A DNA stretch of 37,852 bases from DATBGS01 sp036557885 (lineage in GTDB: Bacteria; Chloroflexota; Ktedonobacteria; Ktedonobacterales; DATBGS01): NCBI GenBank assembly GCA_036557885.1, contig DATBGS010000172.1, positions 1 to 37,852 of the forward strand, given 5' to 3'. Below the pieces are notes generated by a model. That model ran no database searches and was not told where the DNA came from. It worked only from the letters and a program-made list of their open reading frames with translations. How positions within the stretch are numbered: position 1 is the first letter of the stretch; each line of letters opens with the position of its first letter. A program made the position numbers and the translations under genes. Shown piece by piece: positions 24,167 through 31,930 of this stretch.

Positions 24167-25048
24167 ATGCCCAGAGTGTTTCTGCCAAAAGCAGCCAAGG
24201 TCAGCCAGATGGACGACCCGCAGCACGGCACCGGCCAGGGCGGGGACCGCTGCACCGAAGCCGTCGCCGCCATGATTGATGTCACGTATAAGATCGGGCC
24301 GTCCGCCCAGAACGGCACCGACCCAGAGAAGATCATGTATGATTTTGTGGCCTGGCTCAACAACGGCGCCACCACAAGCAAGCTGGAAGACCCCGCCTGG
24401 ATTGCCGACTGGGTGAGGCAGCATTCCAGCGGCAAGTTCACCCTTGGCTCGCTGAACAGCGCCACCTTTGCCGACGCCCAGGCGTGTGTAGAGCGCGGAC
24501 ATCTCGGCGTGCTCCAGGTCCGCGATTACAGCCAACTTCGCACATTCGATAATCAGAACCCGTATACCTGGAACCCGGCGGGCGAACACACCGGCCACGT
24601 CCTGCTGCTGGTGGGCTACGACGACAATTTCCGAGAGAGCGGCCCCACGCTGATTGTCCACGACCCGCTGCGCGGCTTGTCCGGCCAGCCCTGGGACTAC
24701 TCCTGGAGCAGCATCAAAGCCGCCGGGCCAGTCACCTTGATGGAGGTCAACGCGCCCTCGCTGCTGCCGCCAGCGTCGCCCGCCGCCGACCCCCATTTCT
24801 CCCAGAAAGACGCCAACACCTGGCAGTGTCTCTCCAATGGCCTGCTCGTCACAGGCGGGCTGTATCATCAGATGGTGGGTGCCCTGGCGCATCCTTCAGC
24901 CTTCTGGCAAATCTTTGGGCTGCCGCAGGAAAACGCCCATCTGGATGCCGATGGCTATCTGCGCCAGCGCTTTGAGCGCTGTGTCGCCCACATCAACCCA
25001 AACAACCCGCTCGATTTCGCGCTTGATCTGCTCCAGACAGCGGGGTAA
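24167..25048 (+). CDS. C39-like papain-fold cysteine peptidase
   Basis: A 293-residue protein with the features of a C39-type peptidase fold: Cys29 in GDRCTEAVAAM, His144 in HTGHVLLLVGYDD and Asp166 in HDPLRG. Such enzymes cut peptides, including peptidoglycan bridges or leader peptides. The C-terminal part from residue about 205 is an extra domain of unknown type. Its position at the end of the virion block suggests a lysis or cell-wall-degrading role (endolysin-like), which is inferred. No signal peptide is present. Confidence 0.6.
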   Translation: MPRVFLPKAAKVSQMDDPQHGTGQGGDRCTEAVAAMIDVTYKIGPSAQNGTDPEKIMYDFVAWLNNGATTSKLEDPAWIADWVRQHSSGKFTLGSLNSATFADAQACVERGHLGVLQVRDYSQLRTFDNQNPYTWNPAGEHTGHVLLLVGYDDNFRESGPTLIVHDPLRGLSGQPWDYSWSSIKAAGPVTLMEVNAPSLLPPASPAADPHFSQKDANTWQCLSNGLLVTGGLYHQMVGALAHPSAFWQIFGLPQENAHLDADGYLRQRFERCVAHINPNNPLDFALDLLQTAG

Positions 25049-25069
25049 ACCAGGCGAGAGCGCCAGACA

Positions 25070-25107
25070 CAGCAGGAGCGCTGCCCCTATGGACAGCGCT
25101 CCTGCTG
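25070..25107. terminator. Strong hairpin after the peptidase gene
   Basis: A perfect 14-bp stem (CAGCAGGAGCGCTG / CAGCGCTCCTGCTG) with a ten-base loop. No T-tract follows on the plus strand. It closes the virion block. The rest of the stretch to 25342 shows no gene. Confidence 0.6.
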
Positions 25108-25342
25108 CATGTGCATCGCCTCGTAGTGTGCGCGAGGGTAGGAAAAATACTGTGTCTACTCCAACAGCCTGATGACGCCTCCAGGTGAAGATTTCCTGTT
25201 ACACCAGCTACCCTGCGGCCTTCAGTAGGCCGCCTGGGTTCGGCAGCGCTGCCGGCAACAGGACCGCCCCAAGCAAGGGGAAGTGGACAACTGAACGGGG
25301 GCGCGAGAGCTACTCCCTCCTACCCGAAAGATACACTCTCTG

Positions 25343-25648
25343 CTACAACTGTGCCTGTTTCAAGATTTCGTGATCCCCCACCCGTAAGAGCCTCACTACC
25401 ACCTCATCGGGTTCGCTGGGGGGCGCGTAAGTAAAGGTAAGTCTAATGCTCCCTGAGCAAGAGAGTTCCAGAACCCCTGGAAAATTCTGAAGGGCCTTCA
25501 TCCGCAGCCCCGGAATATGCTGCCCTGTGGACAGCGCGAATTTCAACCGTGTGAGCGCGCGAAGTGATTCATCAATCTGACGCTGGTTCAAATGCTTGAC
25601 ATCTCGGAGATACTTGGGTGTCTCTAAGACTCTTACCGTCTTGTGCAT
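25343..25648 (-). CDS. RelE/ParE-superfamily toxin-like protein without partner
   Basis: A 101-residue protein with the RelE/ParE-type layout: an N-terminal helical hairpin (PKYLRDVKHLNQRQIDESLR), then strands with PGLRMKALQNF and GVLELSCSGSIRLTFTY, and a last segment VVVRLLRVGDHEILKQ. Such toxins block translation by mRNA cleavage or inhibit gyrase; catalytic residues are not certain here. No antitoxin gene is visible next to it on the same strand. AGGAAGG lies eight bases before ATG at 25648; a longer start upstream is less supported. Confidence 0.6.
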   Translation of the reverse strand: MHKTVRVLETPKYLRDVKHLNQRQIDESLRALTRLKFALSTGQHIPGLRMKALQNFPGVLELSCSGSIRLTFTYAPPSEPDEVVVRLLRVGDHEILKQAQL

Positions 25649-25810
25649 TTCCTGGCCTTCCTGTGCAGGAAGGAGAGAGCACAACAGCACTCCTTTCTAC
25701 CCCCATCCAGCCCTCAACGCCACACCTGTGTTTGAGCTTTGCAACGCCAGTATTATAAACGTTCGCAGGATTTCTAGCGAATTGGTGTCTGTGCTTGTGT
25801 TTTCTGGCAC

Positions 25811-25839
25811 TTGACAAAGCGCTGTATAGATGCTATACT
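25811..25839 (+). promoter_or_regulatory. Consensus promoter giving a leaderless mRNA
   Basis: TTGACA (25811-25816), exactly 17 bases, TATACT (25834-25839). The predicted start of transcription is at or beside the ATG of the RHH gene at 25846, six bases after the -10 element, so the mRNA would have no 5' leader and no ribosome-binding site. Confidence 0.8.
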
Positions 25840-25845
25840 AGCGTT

Positions 25846-26034
25846 ATGGAAGAAGCACGCAAAATTCAACGAATGTCCGTGTATTTCCCGCTCGATTTAT
25901 TAGAGCGGGTGCGAGCACATGCTGACAAGGAGCGACGTTCTTTCAATAAAGATGTGCTGTGGCTCATTGAACACGCATTAGCAGAGGAGGAGGCGGATGC
26001 AACTGGCCGAACAGCACGTCATCGCCCGTCATGA
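25846..26034 (+). CDS. Ribbon-helix-helix (CopG/Arc-like) protein upstream of TnpB
   Basis: A 62-residue protein. The RHH core is visible from residue 8: a strand QRMSVYFP, then helices LDLLERVRAHADKE and FNKDVLWLIEHAL. RHH proteins bind DNA as dimers and typically repress their own operon. It starts without a leader at a near-consensus promoter and overlaps the TnpB gene by 38 bases, so it is co-expressed. I infer autoregulation of the TnpB gene. It is not placed as an antitoxin to the divergent toxin-like gene at 25343, though the two face away from each other across about 200 bases. Confidence 0.7.
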   Translation: MEEARKIQRMSVYFPLDLLERVRAHADKERRSFNKDVLWLIEHALAEEEADATGRTARHRPS

Positions 26035-27262
26035 TCCTCGCTTTGCGCTCATAGATGAGACATCCTTTGCGGCTAAAAATCTGTACAATGCAGGGCTGTA
26101 TCTGGTCCGCCAGTCTTTCATCTGGGAGAACCGCTACCTGGACTATCAAGCGGTCTACCACCAGATGAAGCATCACGAGGCGTACCGCGCTCTGCCCACG
26201 AAAGTAGCTCAACAGGTCTTGCGCCTCCTGGATGCCAATTGGAAAGCCTACTTTGCGGCGTGCCAGGCGTACCGCGACGACCCCTCGAAGTTTGTGGGGC
26301 GGCCCAAGATGCCCCACTACAAAGACAAGACCGATGGGCGGCAGGTACTCATTTACACCACGCAAGCACTCGCCACCGCTGCGCTGCGGCGTGGGGAGAT
26401 TTGTCCCTCCAAGTTGTCCATCACCATCCAGACCAAACAGACCCGCATTGCCCAGGTCCGCATCGTTCCCCAGCCGGGCTTCTATGTGGTGGAAGTCGTC
26501 TACCACCACACAGAAGCCGCCCCCTCCGGTGACCCCACGCTGTACGCTGCCGTAGATTTGGGAGTAGATGTGCTGGCGGCGCTAACTTCAAACAAGAAAG
26601 GCTTTGTGCCTGTGCTTGTTAACGGGCGCCCCCTCAAGTCTACCAATCAGTTCTATAACAAACGGCGAGCCGAGCTTCAGGAAGCCTTGGGGCATCCAGG
26701 CAGGACGCGCCGCATGGAACGCTTAACCACCCGACGCAACTGGCGGGTACAGCACTATCTGCATACGGCCAGCCGCTCTGTCATTGATGTGCTGTTGCAA
26801 GAAGGCATCGGCACGCTCATCGTGGGCAAAAACCTCCTGTGGAAGCAAGAGGTGAACCTGGGCAAGGTCAACAACCAGCACTTTGTCCAGATACCACATG
26901 CCCGCTTCATTGACCTGCTGACCTACAAAGCACAGTTGGCAGGCATTGCCGTGATCGTGCAAGAGGAGAGCTATACGTCTCAAGCCAGTTTCCTTGATCT
27001 GGACCCGCTGCCCGTTTATGACCCGGCCAACCCGCAGCAGTACGAGTTTAGCGGCAAGCGGGTGCAGCGCGGGCTGTATCAGGCCAAGGATGGCCGGACG
27101 CTGCACGCCGATGTCAACGGGTCGTACAACACGTTAAGAAAAGCAATCCCTGACGCCTTTGGCAAGGGGATAGAGGCGCCCGTAGTTGCGCCAGTACAGG
27201 TGACGGTTGGCGTGGTCAGTCCTACCAGGGGCGTAGGCCGCCAGCCTCACAGTACCAACTAG
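25997..27262 (+). CDS. tnpB: TnpB, RNA-guided nuclease of IS605/IS1341 type
   Basis: A 421-residue TnpB protein. The RuvC-like catalytic residues are in place: Asp187 in AVDLGVD, Glu in VQEESYTSQ (323 or 324) and Asp372 in HADVNGSYNTLRKA. TnpB cuts DNA guided by an omega RNA made from the 3' end of its own gene. The usual Cys zinc finger between motifs II and III is missing: the span TSQASFLDLDPLPVYDP to GRTLHADVN has no cysteine. This is known in a subset of IS1341-like TnpBs. AGGAGGAGGCGG precedes ATG at 25997, which lies inside the RHH gene. Confidence 0.9.
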   Translation: MQLAEQHVIARHDPRFALIDETSFAAKNLYNAGLYLVRQSFIWENRYLDYQAVYHQMKHHEAYRALPTKVAQQVLRLLDANWKAYFAACQAYRDDPSKFVGRPKMPHYKDKTDGRQVLIYTTQALATAALRRGEICPSKLSITIQTKQTRIAQVRIVPQPGFYVVEVVYHHTEAAPSGDPTLYAAVDLGVDVLAALTSNKKGFVPVLVNGRPLKSTNQFYNKRRAELQEALGHPGRTRRMERLTTRRNWRVQHYLHTASRSVIDVLLQEGIGTLIVGKNLLWKQEVNLGKVNNQHFVQIPHARFIDLLTYKAQLAGIAVIVQEESYTSQASFLDLDPLPVYDPANPQQYEFSGKRVQRGLYQAKDGRTLHADVNGSYNTLRKAIPDAFGKGIEAPVVAPVQVTVGVVSPTRGVGRQPHSTN

Positions 27263-27313
27263 TCTATAGTTCGCTAGCGATTAGAAACTATAACCTATGA
27301 GGGAACTAGTTGG
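27255..27313 (+). ncRNA. Possible omega RNA 3' region / right-end hairpin
   Basis: Nested inverted repeats begin in the tnpB stop codon. By analogy with IS605 systems the guide RNA would end at the element's right end, so this hairpin may be its 3' structure. No independent evidence of transcription is available. Confidence 0.35.
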
Positions 27314-27419
27314 CACTTTTGATGTAGTGGTAATTACTGCTATGACCTACCAGCCATCCCTCCGCGTGCTATCATACAGGAAAACTCAGCAACAACCACA
27401 GAATGGCACGGTTTCTTTC

Positions 27420-27887
27420 ATGATTCGACCCTACGAACCCCGCGACCAGCAGCAGGTGATCCACTGTATCACGAGCCTGCAAAACTTTGAGCGCACGCTG
27501 GAGCCTGACCGCGTGGAACCCACCGGCCTTGCCCCGCGCTATCTCCACGACCTGCTGGCGCGGACCGAAAATCAGCAGGGCGGCCTTCTGGTGGCCGAAG
27601 AAGCCGGGCAGGTCGTTGGCTATGTTGCGCTCTGCCTGGAGCCAGAGCCAGCCGACTACTGGACCACCCTGGCGGGCTATGCGTATATTTCCGATCTGGT
27701 CGTGCTGCCAGAGCAGCGCGGGCGTGGCCTGGGCCGGGCGCTGCTGGCCGAGGCTGAGCACCTTGCCCGGCGGCTGGGTGCCAACGCCCTCAAAATTAAC
27801 GTGCTGGCCCGCAACAGCGCCGCCTGGAGCCTCTATCGCAGCGCCGGTTTCCGCGACTACGAAATCTCGCTGCTCAAGCCTCTGTAG
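27420..27887 (+). CDS. GNAT N-acetyltransferase
   Basis: A 155-residue acetyltransferase. The acetyl-CoA motif is clear: YISDLVVLPEQRGRGLGRAL (89-109 region), then KINVLARNSAAWSLYRSAGF. Substrate unknown. ATG at 27420 is chosen because the domain starts there (MIRPYEPRDQQQV); the frame runs upstream but has no domain. The ribosome-binding site is weak. Possible upstream elements (TTGATG at 27319 and TATGAC at 27341, 16-base spacing) are weak. Confidence 0.85.
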   Translation: MIRPYEPRDQQQVIHCITSLQNFERTLEPDRVEPTGLAPRYLHDLLARTENQQGGLLVAEEAGQVVGYVALCLEPEPADYWTTLAGYAYISDLVVLPEQRGRGLGRALLAEAEHLARRLGANALKINVLARNSAAWSLYRSAGFRDYEISLLKPL

Positions 27888-27928
27888 CTTCTCACTCACA
27901 TGCTGGGCGATGAAAGACCAGAACAAAG

Positions 27929-27980
27929 GCCCAGCCGCCCTGGTGGGTCGCGCATATCACTAGAGCGGCTGGGCACTTTT
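27929..27980 (+). terminator. Hairpin with T-tract after the GNAT gene
   Basis: A ten-base stem GCCCAGCCGC (27929-27938) / GCGGCTGGGC (27965-27974), then ACTTTT. The 26-base loop makes it a weak but plausible intrinsic terminator. Confidence 0.55.
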
Positions 27981-28006
27981 GGACAAGCGAATGGGCAGGC
28001 TAGCCC

Positions 28007-28318
28007 TTACGCCCCAACGTGAATTTCACCGTTCGTTTCGGCCAGGCCGCCAATGTGAATAGTGCCATTGGTGGCAGCCTGTTCGCCAACGTGAATGTCG
28101 CCATTCGTGGCACCAATGCGGACGCCAGCCGGCACTGCGAGAGTAGACCCAATGAGGATGTCCCCGTTCGTGGCAGCAATCTGCGCTGCCACTGAATGGG
28201 AGCGGGCAACGCCTGCCCCAGAGAGCGCGAGCAGAACGAGCAGGCTCAGCAGCACCAGCCCCCGCTTGATTGTCTGGGCGGCTGGCACAAACGCCAGAAG
28301 TTTCGTTGAAGCTATCAT
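28007..28318 (-). CDS. Small secreted protein with ATNGD-type repeats
   Basis: A 103-residue protein with a Sec-type signal (hydrophobic stretch near residues 20-36, cleaved about AQ after residue 45). The mature part has four short repeats of the form A-x-TNG-[DTE]-I-x-[IV]-G spaced 12-20 residues. Such repeats resemble the strands of DUF4097-type beta-solenoids, but four are too few to call. AAAGGATGG precedes ATG at 28318. No binding or enzyme motif is recognised. Confidence 0.6.
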   Translation of the reverse strand: MIASTKLLAFVPAAQTIKRGLVLLSLLVLLALSGAGVARSHSVAAQIAATNGDILIGSTLAVPAGVRIGATNGDIHVGEQAATNGTIHIGGLAETNGEIHVGA

Positions 28319-28583
28319 AGGTAGTCCATCCTTTCTAGCTTTTGATGATGTGGCGCGGCTTGCCAGAGGACACCATGAGGGCCGCCCTCTGGTTCAATCA
28401 CGCAGCCCCTTTGTGACCACCAGGACCAGGCTCATCCGGTCGCCCATGTCTGCCATCCTGCAAGAGGCTCTTTCTGGTGATCACAAATGGCACGCGAAGC
28501 GGTTCATCGCTCACGCAACAATGATACCTGTGGCTGGCTGCGGGCGCATCGGGAGACTTCCCTATGTTGGGCGTTGGGACACC

Positions 28584-29384
28584 CTATATTGGCACCCCGG
28601 CTTTTTCTCCATCCAGCAGCGCCCCCAGCGCCTGCATCTGTTGCAGGCACGCCACCACCGCTCCCGCAAATGGCACTGGCGGCGCGTCCCCCTTCAGCAC
28701 CTCGGCCACCAGAAACGAGCAGGCCAGATCATACTCCACCTCCAGAATCGTATAGCTCAGCCGCGCCTTCACGCCCGCAGGCACCCGCCGCCCCAACAGC
28801 TTTTCCCACAGCACCTCTAGCAGCCACTTCAAGCACACCAGCAAAAACCAGCCGCCCGTTGGCGAACACAAGCGCGTGCATAAATCCTGCACCCGCACCA
28901 GCGCCAGAGCCAGCGCCCGATGCTGCTTCCTCCAGATCACCTTGTCGCGCCCGTAAGACCGCTGCGCCAGCACCGCCAGCCGCACCGCCTGCTCCAGCCG
29001 TATAAATAACTCCTCACACACATCTCCCGTCAGCATGCCGCGCAACTCCTCCTGGCTCATGCGCGGCTGGTAAAAATCCAGCCGACTCCCGCGCGACTCG
29101 CGGCGCCCGCCATTGGCGCGTTTCTTCTGGGCGCGGCGCTGCTCGGCGTGGGCCAGCAGATCAAAGAACGTCGTAGCGATCAGATGCGAAGCAGGGCTGG
29201 CGTCGGCCAGCGCCTCCAGCTTCAGCCCCTCCAGGTGGGCGAAATCCGGCGTGGCGGCCTCATCGTCCTGTGTCGTCGTCAGCACACCCACCAGCGCATC
29301 AGCCAGGGAGAGCAGCGCGTCGGGCTGGTCAGTCGGGGTAGTAGTGGTCGTGGTCTGGGTAGAAGTAGCCAGGGTCAGAGACAT
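28584..29384 (-). CDS. Unknown protein of 266 residues
   Basis: No family recognised. It has a Thr-rich start (TTTTTTPTDQ), a charged region with RRAQKKRANGGRRESRGS, and a C-terminal half rich in Leu, with WFLLVCLKWLLEVLWEKLL suggesting a buried or amphipathic helix. No Cys/His metal site or catalytic motif. AAAGGA lies nine bases before ATG at 29384. No clear operon partner: the next same-strand gene downstream is the small secreted protein, 265 bases away. Confidence 0.55.
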   Translation of the reverse strand: MSLTLATSTQTTTTTTPTDQPDALLSLADALVGVLTTTQDDEAATPDFAHLEGLKLEALADASPASHLIATTFFDLLAHAEQRRAQKKRANGGRRESRGSRLDFYQPRMSQEELRGMLTGDVCEELFIRLEQAVRLAVLAQRSYGRDKVIWRKQHRALALALVRVQDLCTRLCSPTGGWFLLVCLKWLLEVLWEKLLGRRVPAGVKARLSYTILEVEYDLACSFLVAEVLKGDAPPVPFAGAVVACLQQMQALGALLDGEKAGVPI

Positions 29385-29806
29385 AGAGCAGGTTCCTTTC
29401 TCACCCCTTCAGGGGTATGTCTGGACTGCCCGCTGCCACATGCCTCCGCCGTCTGCCACCAGAAGGCGGGGTTGGCGACGCAGCGAAAAGCTGCTAAAAT
29501 CGCCAACGCCCCGTCCCAGCATTGTTCTGGTTCGGGGTGCCTGTGGCGCGGGACTGTCGAACTCGAACAGCCGCGTCAACCCGTTATTTGGTTGTCAAAG
29601 TGCTTGTAGCCCCGGCGTCCCTGCCGGGGAATCGCCGCCAAAGCGAACGTTGGCGCTACAATTCTGCCTCTACTATACCAGGCAAACGCTAGAAAGTCAA
29701 GCGTTTGGCGAGGCAATGTTGCAGGCAATAATGTAGAAATCCTCTGATGACATTGTGGTACACTAAAAGAGCGCTTAGCTTCAACTCTTCTGTCGGAGAA
29801 GCCCTT
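29385..29806. other. Intergenic stretch with a REP pair
   Basis: No gene is recognised. A GTAG unit (29603-29630) faces a CTAC unit (about 29637-29661). A smaller palindrome, CAAACGCT/AGCGTTTG with a nine-base loop, lies near 29684-29708. The extended -10-like TGGTACACT (about 29754-29762) could start the next gene. Confidence 0.5.
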
Positions 29807-30211
29807 ATGAAAGTGCCAACGTTTGCTGTCCTTGCCGATTATGCGAATTTGACCAGTGATGGCAAACTCAATATTATGGGAATTTTCAATGAAATCCGCG
29901 CACGAAGCTTCCCTGTAGTTCATCCACAAATGCGGCTGGTGCTCCAGCTCGAAGGTTCACCAGCGGAGCGCGGCTCAACAAAAAACATCCAGATCACACT
30001 GCTTGATGCAGATGGCAAGCAACTGCTGGAAGTTGCTGCCCCCTTCTCAATTCCAGAGACAGCGCCCCTCAAGCCAGTGCTCCAATCTGTAGTAGAACTT
30101 GCTGGCATATCATTCCCACATCAGGGCGATTATACATTTTCCATCCTGGTGAATGGAGAAGAAAAAGCGACGGTTCCCTTTAGTGTTGTACTGGTAGCAC
30201 CTTCCTCGTAG
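29807..30211 (+). CDS. DUF6941-like protein
   Basis: A 134-residue beta-rich protein with the phrase VPTFAVLADYANLTSDGKLNI at the start, which matches my memory of the DUF6941 family; I could not check it. Function unknown. GGAGAA about eight bases before ATG at 29807 supports the start. It is followed 81 bases later by a HicA-like gene. Confidence 0.65.
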   Translation: MKVPTFAVLADYANLTSDGKLNIMGIFNEIRARSFPVVHPQMRLVLQLEGSPAERGSTKNIQITLLDADGKQLLEVAAPFSIPETAPLKPVLQSVVELAGISFPHQGDYTFSILVNGEEKATVPFSVVLVAPSS

Positions 30212-30292
30212 CCTGCTTTGTTGGCGCATACCTCCTAATAATCAGGCTACGCGGGAAAGTGTGCTCTTGCACTCTCCACAGGAGAGTTACGG

Positions 30293-30550
30293 ATGTCGGC
30301 TCGTGAGGAGTTACTTCAGAAGGCTCGTCGGTCACAAGCAGGCTGGAGCGCCCAAGATGTAGATCGTCTTTATAAGGCTTGGGGATTTGTGGTTAAGAAA
30401 ATCAGCAGCAAGCACACGCTCTACGAGCACCCAGATTTTCCTGATATAACCGCCGCAGTTACCCGAAGCTCAGGAGAAATCTCGAAAGCCTACGTCACGG
30501 ATGCTATAGACGCGATTGAAGAAGTGATTACAAGGAGCCAAAAGCCATGA
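30293..30550 (+). CDS. hicA: HicA-like toxin (mRNA interferase)
   Basis: An 85-residue protein with the HicA layout: an N-terminal helix with VDRLYKAWGFVVKK, then the catalytic region SSKHTLYEHPDFPD (candidate catalytic His in KHTLYEHP) and a C-terminal helix DAIDAIEEV. HicA cleaves mRNA and is held in check by HicB. AGGAGAG precedes ATG at 30293. Its last bases overlap the start of the next gene (ATGA), typical of hicAB. Confidence 0.8.
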   Translation: MSAREELLQKARRSQAGWSAQDVDRLYKAWGFVVKKISSKHTLYEHPDFPDITAAVTRSSGEISKAYVTDAIDAIEEVITRSQKP

Positions 30551-30936
30551 AAACGAATCCTGTAACCTATCCTGAGTCTGCATATCGGACGGAGATTGTT
30601 CCTGAAGTGTTGACTGATGGCCGTCTGATCTATGTCGCGTCGCACCCAGAAATTCGCAGGGTACGTTCTCAAGGAGATACGCCAGAAGAAGCCAGAGAGA
30701 ATCTCTCTGACGCATTCGCCCTGTACAAAGAGCATTGTATGGAACATTGGTTTGATATGCCAGCCCCGCAGCAGTCTGGAGTCAAGGAAGTTATCTGGCG
30801 GACTTTCCCTATTAACGAGACACTGACTGCTAGTTCTTTGTCGCCAACCCTCCTTTCCTGTCAATCTATGCCTTCAATAAGCATACACCAACTAACCATA
30901 GAATCAGACACATCAGCCCTCAAAAGCAAGGGCTGA
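30547..30936 (+). CDS. hicB: HicB-like antitoxin
   Basis: A 129-residue protein with an N-terminal partial RNase H-like HicB domain: IVPEVLTDGRLIYVASHPE and RSQGDTPEEARENLSDAF. The C-terminal 50 residues, poor in RHH or HTH pattern, differ from typical HicB DNA-binding tails, so DNA binding is doubtful and the tail may be decayed. It is translated from AAGGAG ten bases before the ATG, which overlaps the HicA stop. The stop codon lies inside a terminator-type hairpin. Confidence 0.75.
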   Translation: MKTNPVTYPESAYRTEIVPEVLTDGRLIYVASHPEIRRVRSQGDTPEEARENLSDAFALYKEHCMEHWFDMPAPQQSGVKEVIWRTFPINETLTASSLSPTLLSCQSMPSISIHQLTIESDTSALKSKG

Positions 30937-30937
30937 T
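30912..30937 (+). terminator. Hairpin overlapping the hicB stop codon
   Basis: A nine-base stem ATCAGCCCT / AGGGCTGAT with an eight-base loop, followed by GATTTTAT. The stem contains the last codons of hicB. Confidence 0.55.
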
Positions 30938-30975
30938 GATTTTATAGTTTCTTTTTCCTCCCGATGCTGAGGTAC

Positions 30976-31013
30976 AAGCAGGCCACGCGCTGCACTCAGC
31001 GCGCCGCCTGCTT
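30976..31013. terminator. Second hairpin between hicB and a convergent gene
   Basis: A stem of about 15 base pairs with a two-base interruption: AAGCAGGC-ca-CGCGCTG / TCAGCGCG-cc-GCCTGCTT. It may terminate the hicAB transcript or the convergent membrane-protein gene. Confidence 0.55.
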
Positions 31014-31035
31014 TGATAGCCGACCCGATGGCGGG

Positions 31036-31719
31036 TCATGCCTTATCTTTGAGTATCGCCCCTCCCTTGATAAACCAGGCAATACCAAAGGCTTCAACTG
31101 AAAGCGCTTCGAGGATGAAGAACGGATGGAGTTGCAGCAGCCACTCTGGGTCTGGCAGGAACCCAAGCAGCACAATAAGCGCGAGGCAGAACACCATCGC
31201 CAGTCCACAGATCAAGTAGACCCTGTTTCTCGTCTGCTTTTGCCGTGTTGGTTGCTGGTCTGGGTACGTTTTCCGAAACAGAAAGAGCGCGAAGTACGCC
31301 AGCGTCAAGAAAAAGCCCGCAGCAAACACCGTGTGCGCGATTCCAATCGCCTGCTGTTGGTCTGTCGGATTCGCCGGAGCAGCCGGAAAGAGAGAGACAC
31401 CCAGCGCGCAGATGCTGACAATCTTGCTGGCAATGTTATCTGCCCGCGCATAGCGATACGAAAACAGAAACACAGCAATCGCCCACAGGCTGCCAACAAA
31501 CACGCCGCGCATCACGCTGTAGTAATAGGCGCTGATCGAATCCAACAGCCCCTGACTCTCCAAGAGCCACTTTCCAGTGGCAAGCACAACAGGCAACGCA
31601 ATACCGATGATACCAATGCTGGTGCGCAGTTCGCGGTACGACAGAATATAAGGACTTGGCCCCCTGGGCCGGTCTGAGGCAAGGACTCCAGCGCGCGATG
31701 TGAGTGGCGTGTCTTGCAT
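31036..31719 (-). CDS. Six-segment membrane protein, unknown function
   Basis: A 227-residue protein with about six predicted membrane segments, the first near residues 33-50 (SIGIIGIALPVVLATG) and the last near 205-220. The layout resembles DUF998-type membrane proteins; not confirmed. GGAGG six bases upstream fixes ATG at 31719. It is convergent with hicB. Confidence 0.6.
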   Translation of the reverse strand: MQDTPLTSRAGVLASDRPRGPSPYILSYRELRTSIGIIGIALPVVLATGKWLLESQGLLDSISAYYYSVMRGVFVGSLWAIAVFLFSYRYARADNIASKIVSICALGVSLFPAAPANPTDQQQAIGIAHTVFAAGFFLTLAYFALFLFRKTYPDQQPTRQKQTRNRVYLICGLAMVFCLALIVLLGFLPDPEWLLQLHPFFILEALSVEAFGIAWFIKGGAILKDKA

Positions 31720-31868
31720 ACCGTTCCTCCAACTCTCCGGGAGAGAGAAACCTTCCAATGGGCTGCCGAAAACTGAAGGGTGTGCTCCTATGATACATCT
31801 TCTCCATCCTATAAAGAACGAGGAAACGGGTCATTTTGGGAGGGGAATATCCATCTGCAAGAGAAACG

Positions 31869-31900
31869 GAGCAGGAGCCGGGCGAACCCGGCTCCTGCTC
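31869..31900 (-). terminator. Terminator of the BNR protein gene
   Basis: A perfect 14-bp stem with a four-base loop (GAGCAGGAGCCGGG-CGAA-CCCGGCTCCTGCTC). On the minus strand it is followed by CGTTTCTCTT, a T-rich tail, and it lies 30 bases after the stop of the BNR gene. Confidence 0.75.
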
Positions 31901-31930
31901 GTGTTTGCACGCAGCGTTGGTGGTTATCGC

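Larger units (their letters stand above)
25846..27313 (+). mobile_element. IS605/IS1341-type element with RHH-tnpB operon (limits approximate)
   Basis: The element contains the RHH and tnpB genes and no tnpA (Y1 transposase), as in IS1341-like elements. The right side carries nested inverted repeats after the tnpB stop: outer arms CCAACTAGT (27255-27263) and ACTAGTTGG (27305-27313), inner arms 27265-27271 and 27286-27292, and the palindrome TCGCTAGCGA (27271-27280). The left end is not fixed; TTCGC and GCGAA (about 25763-25780) may be its hairpin. Confidence 0.6.
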
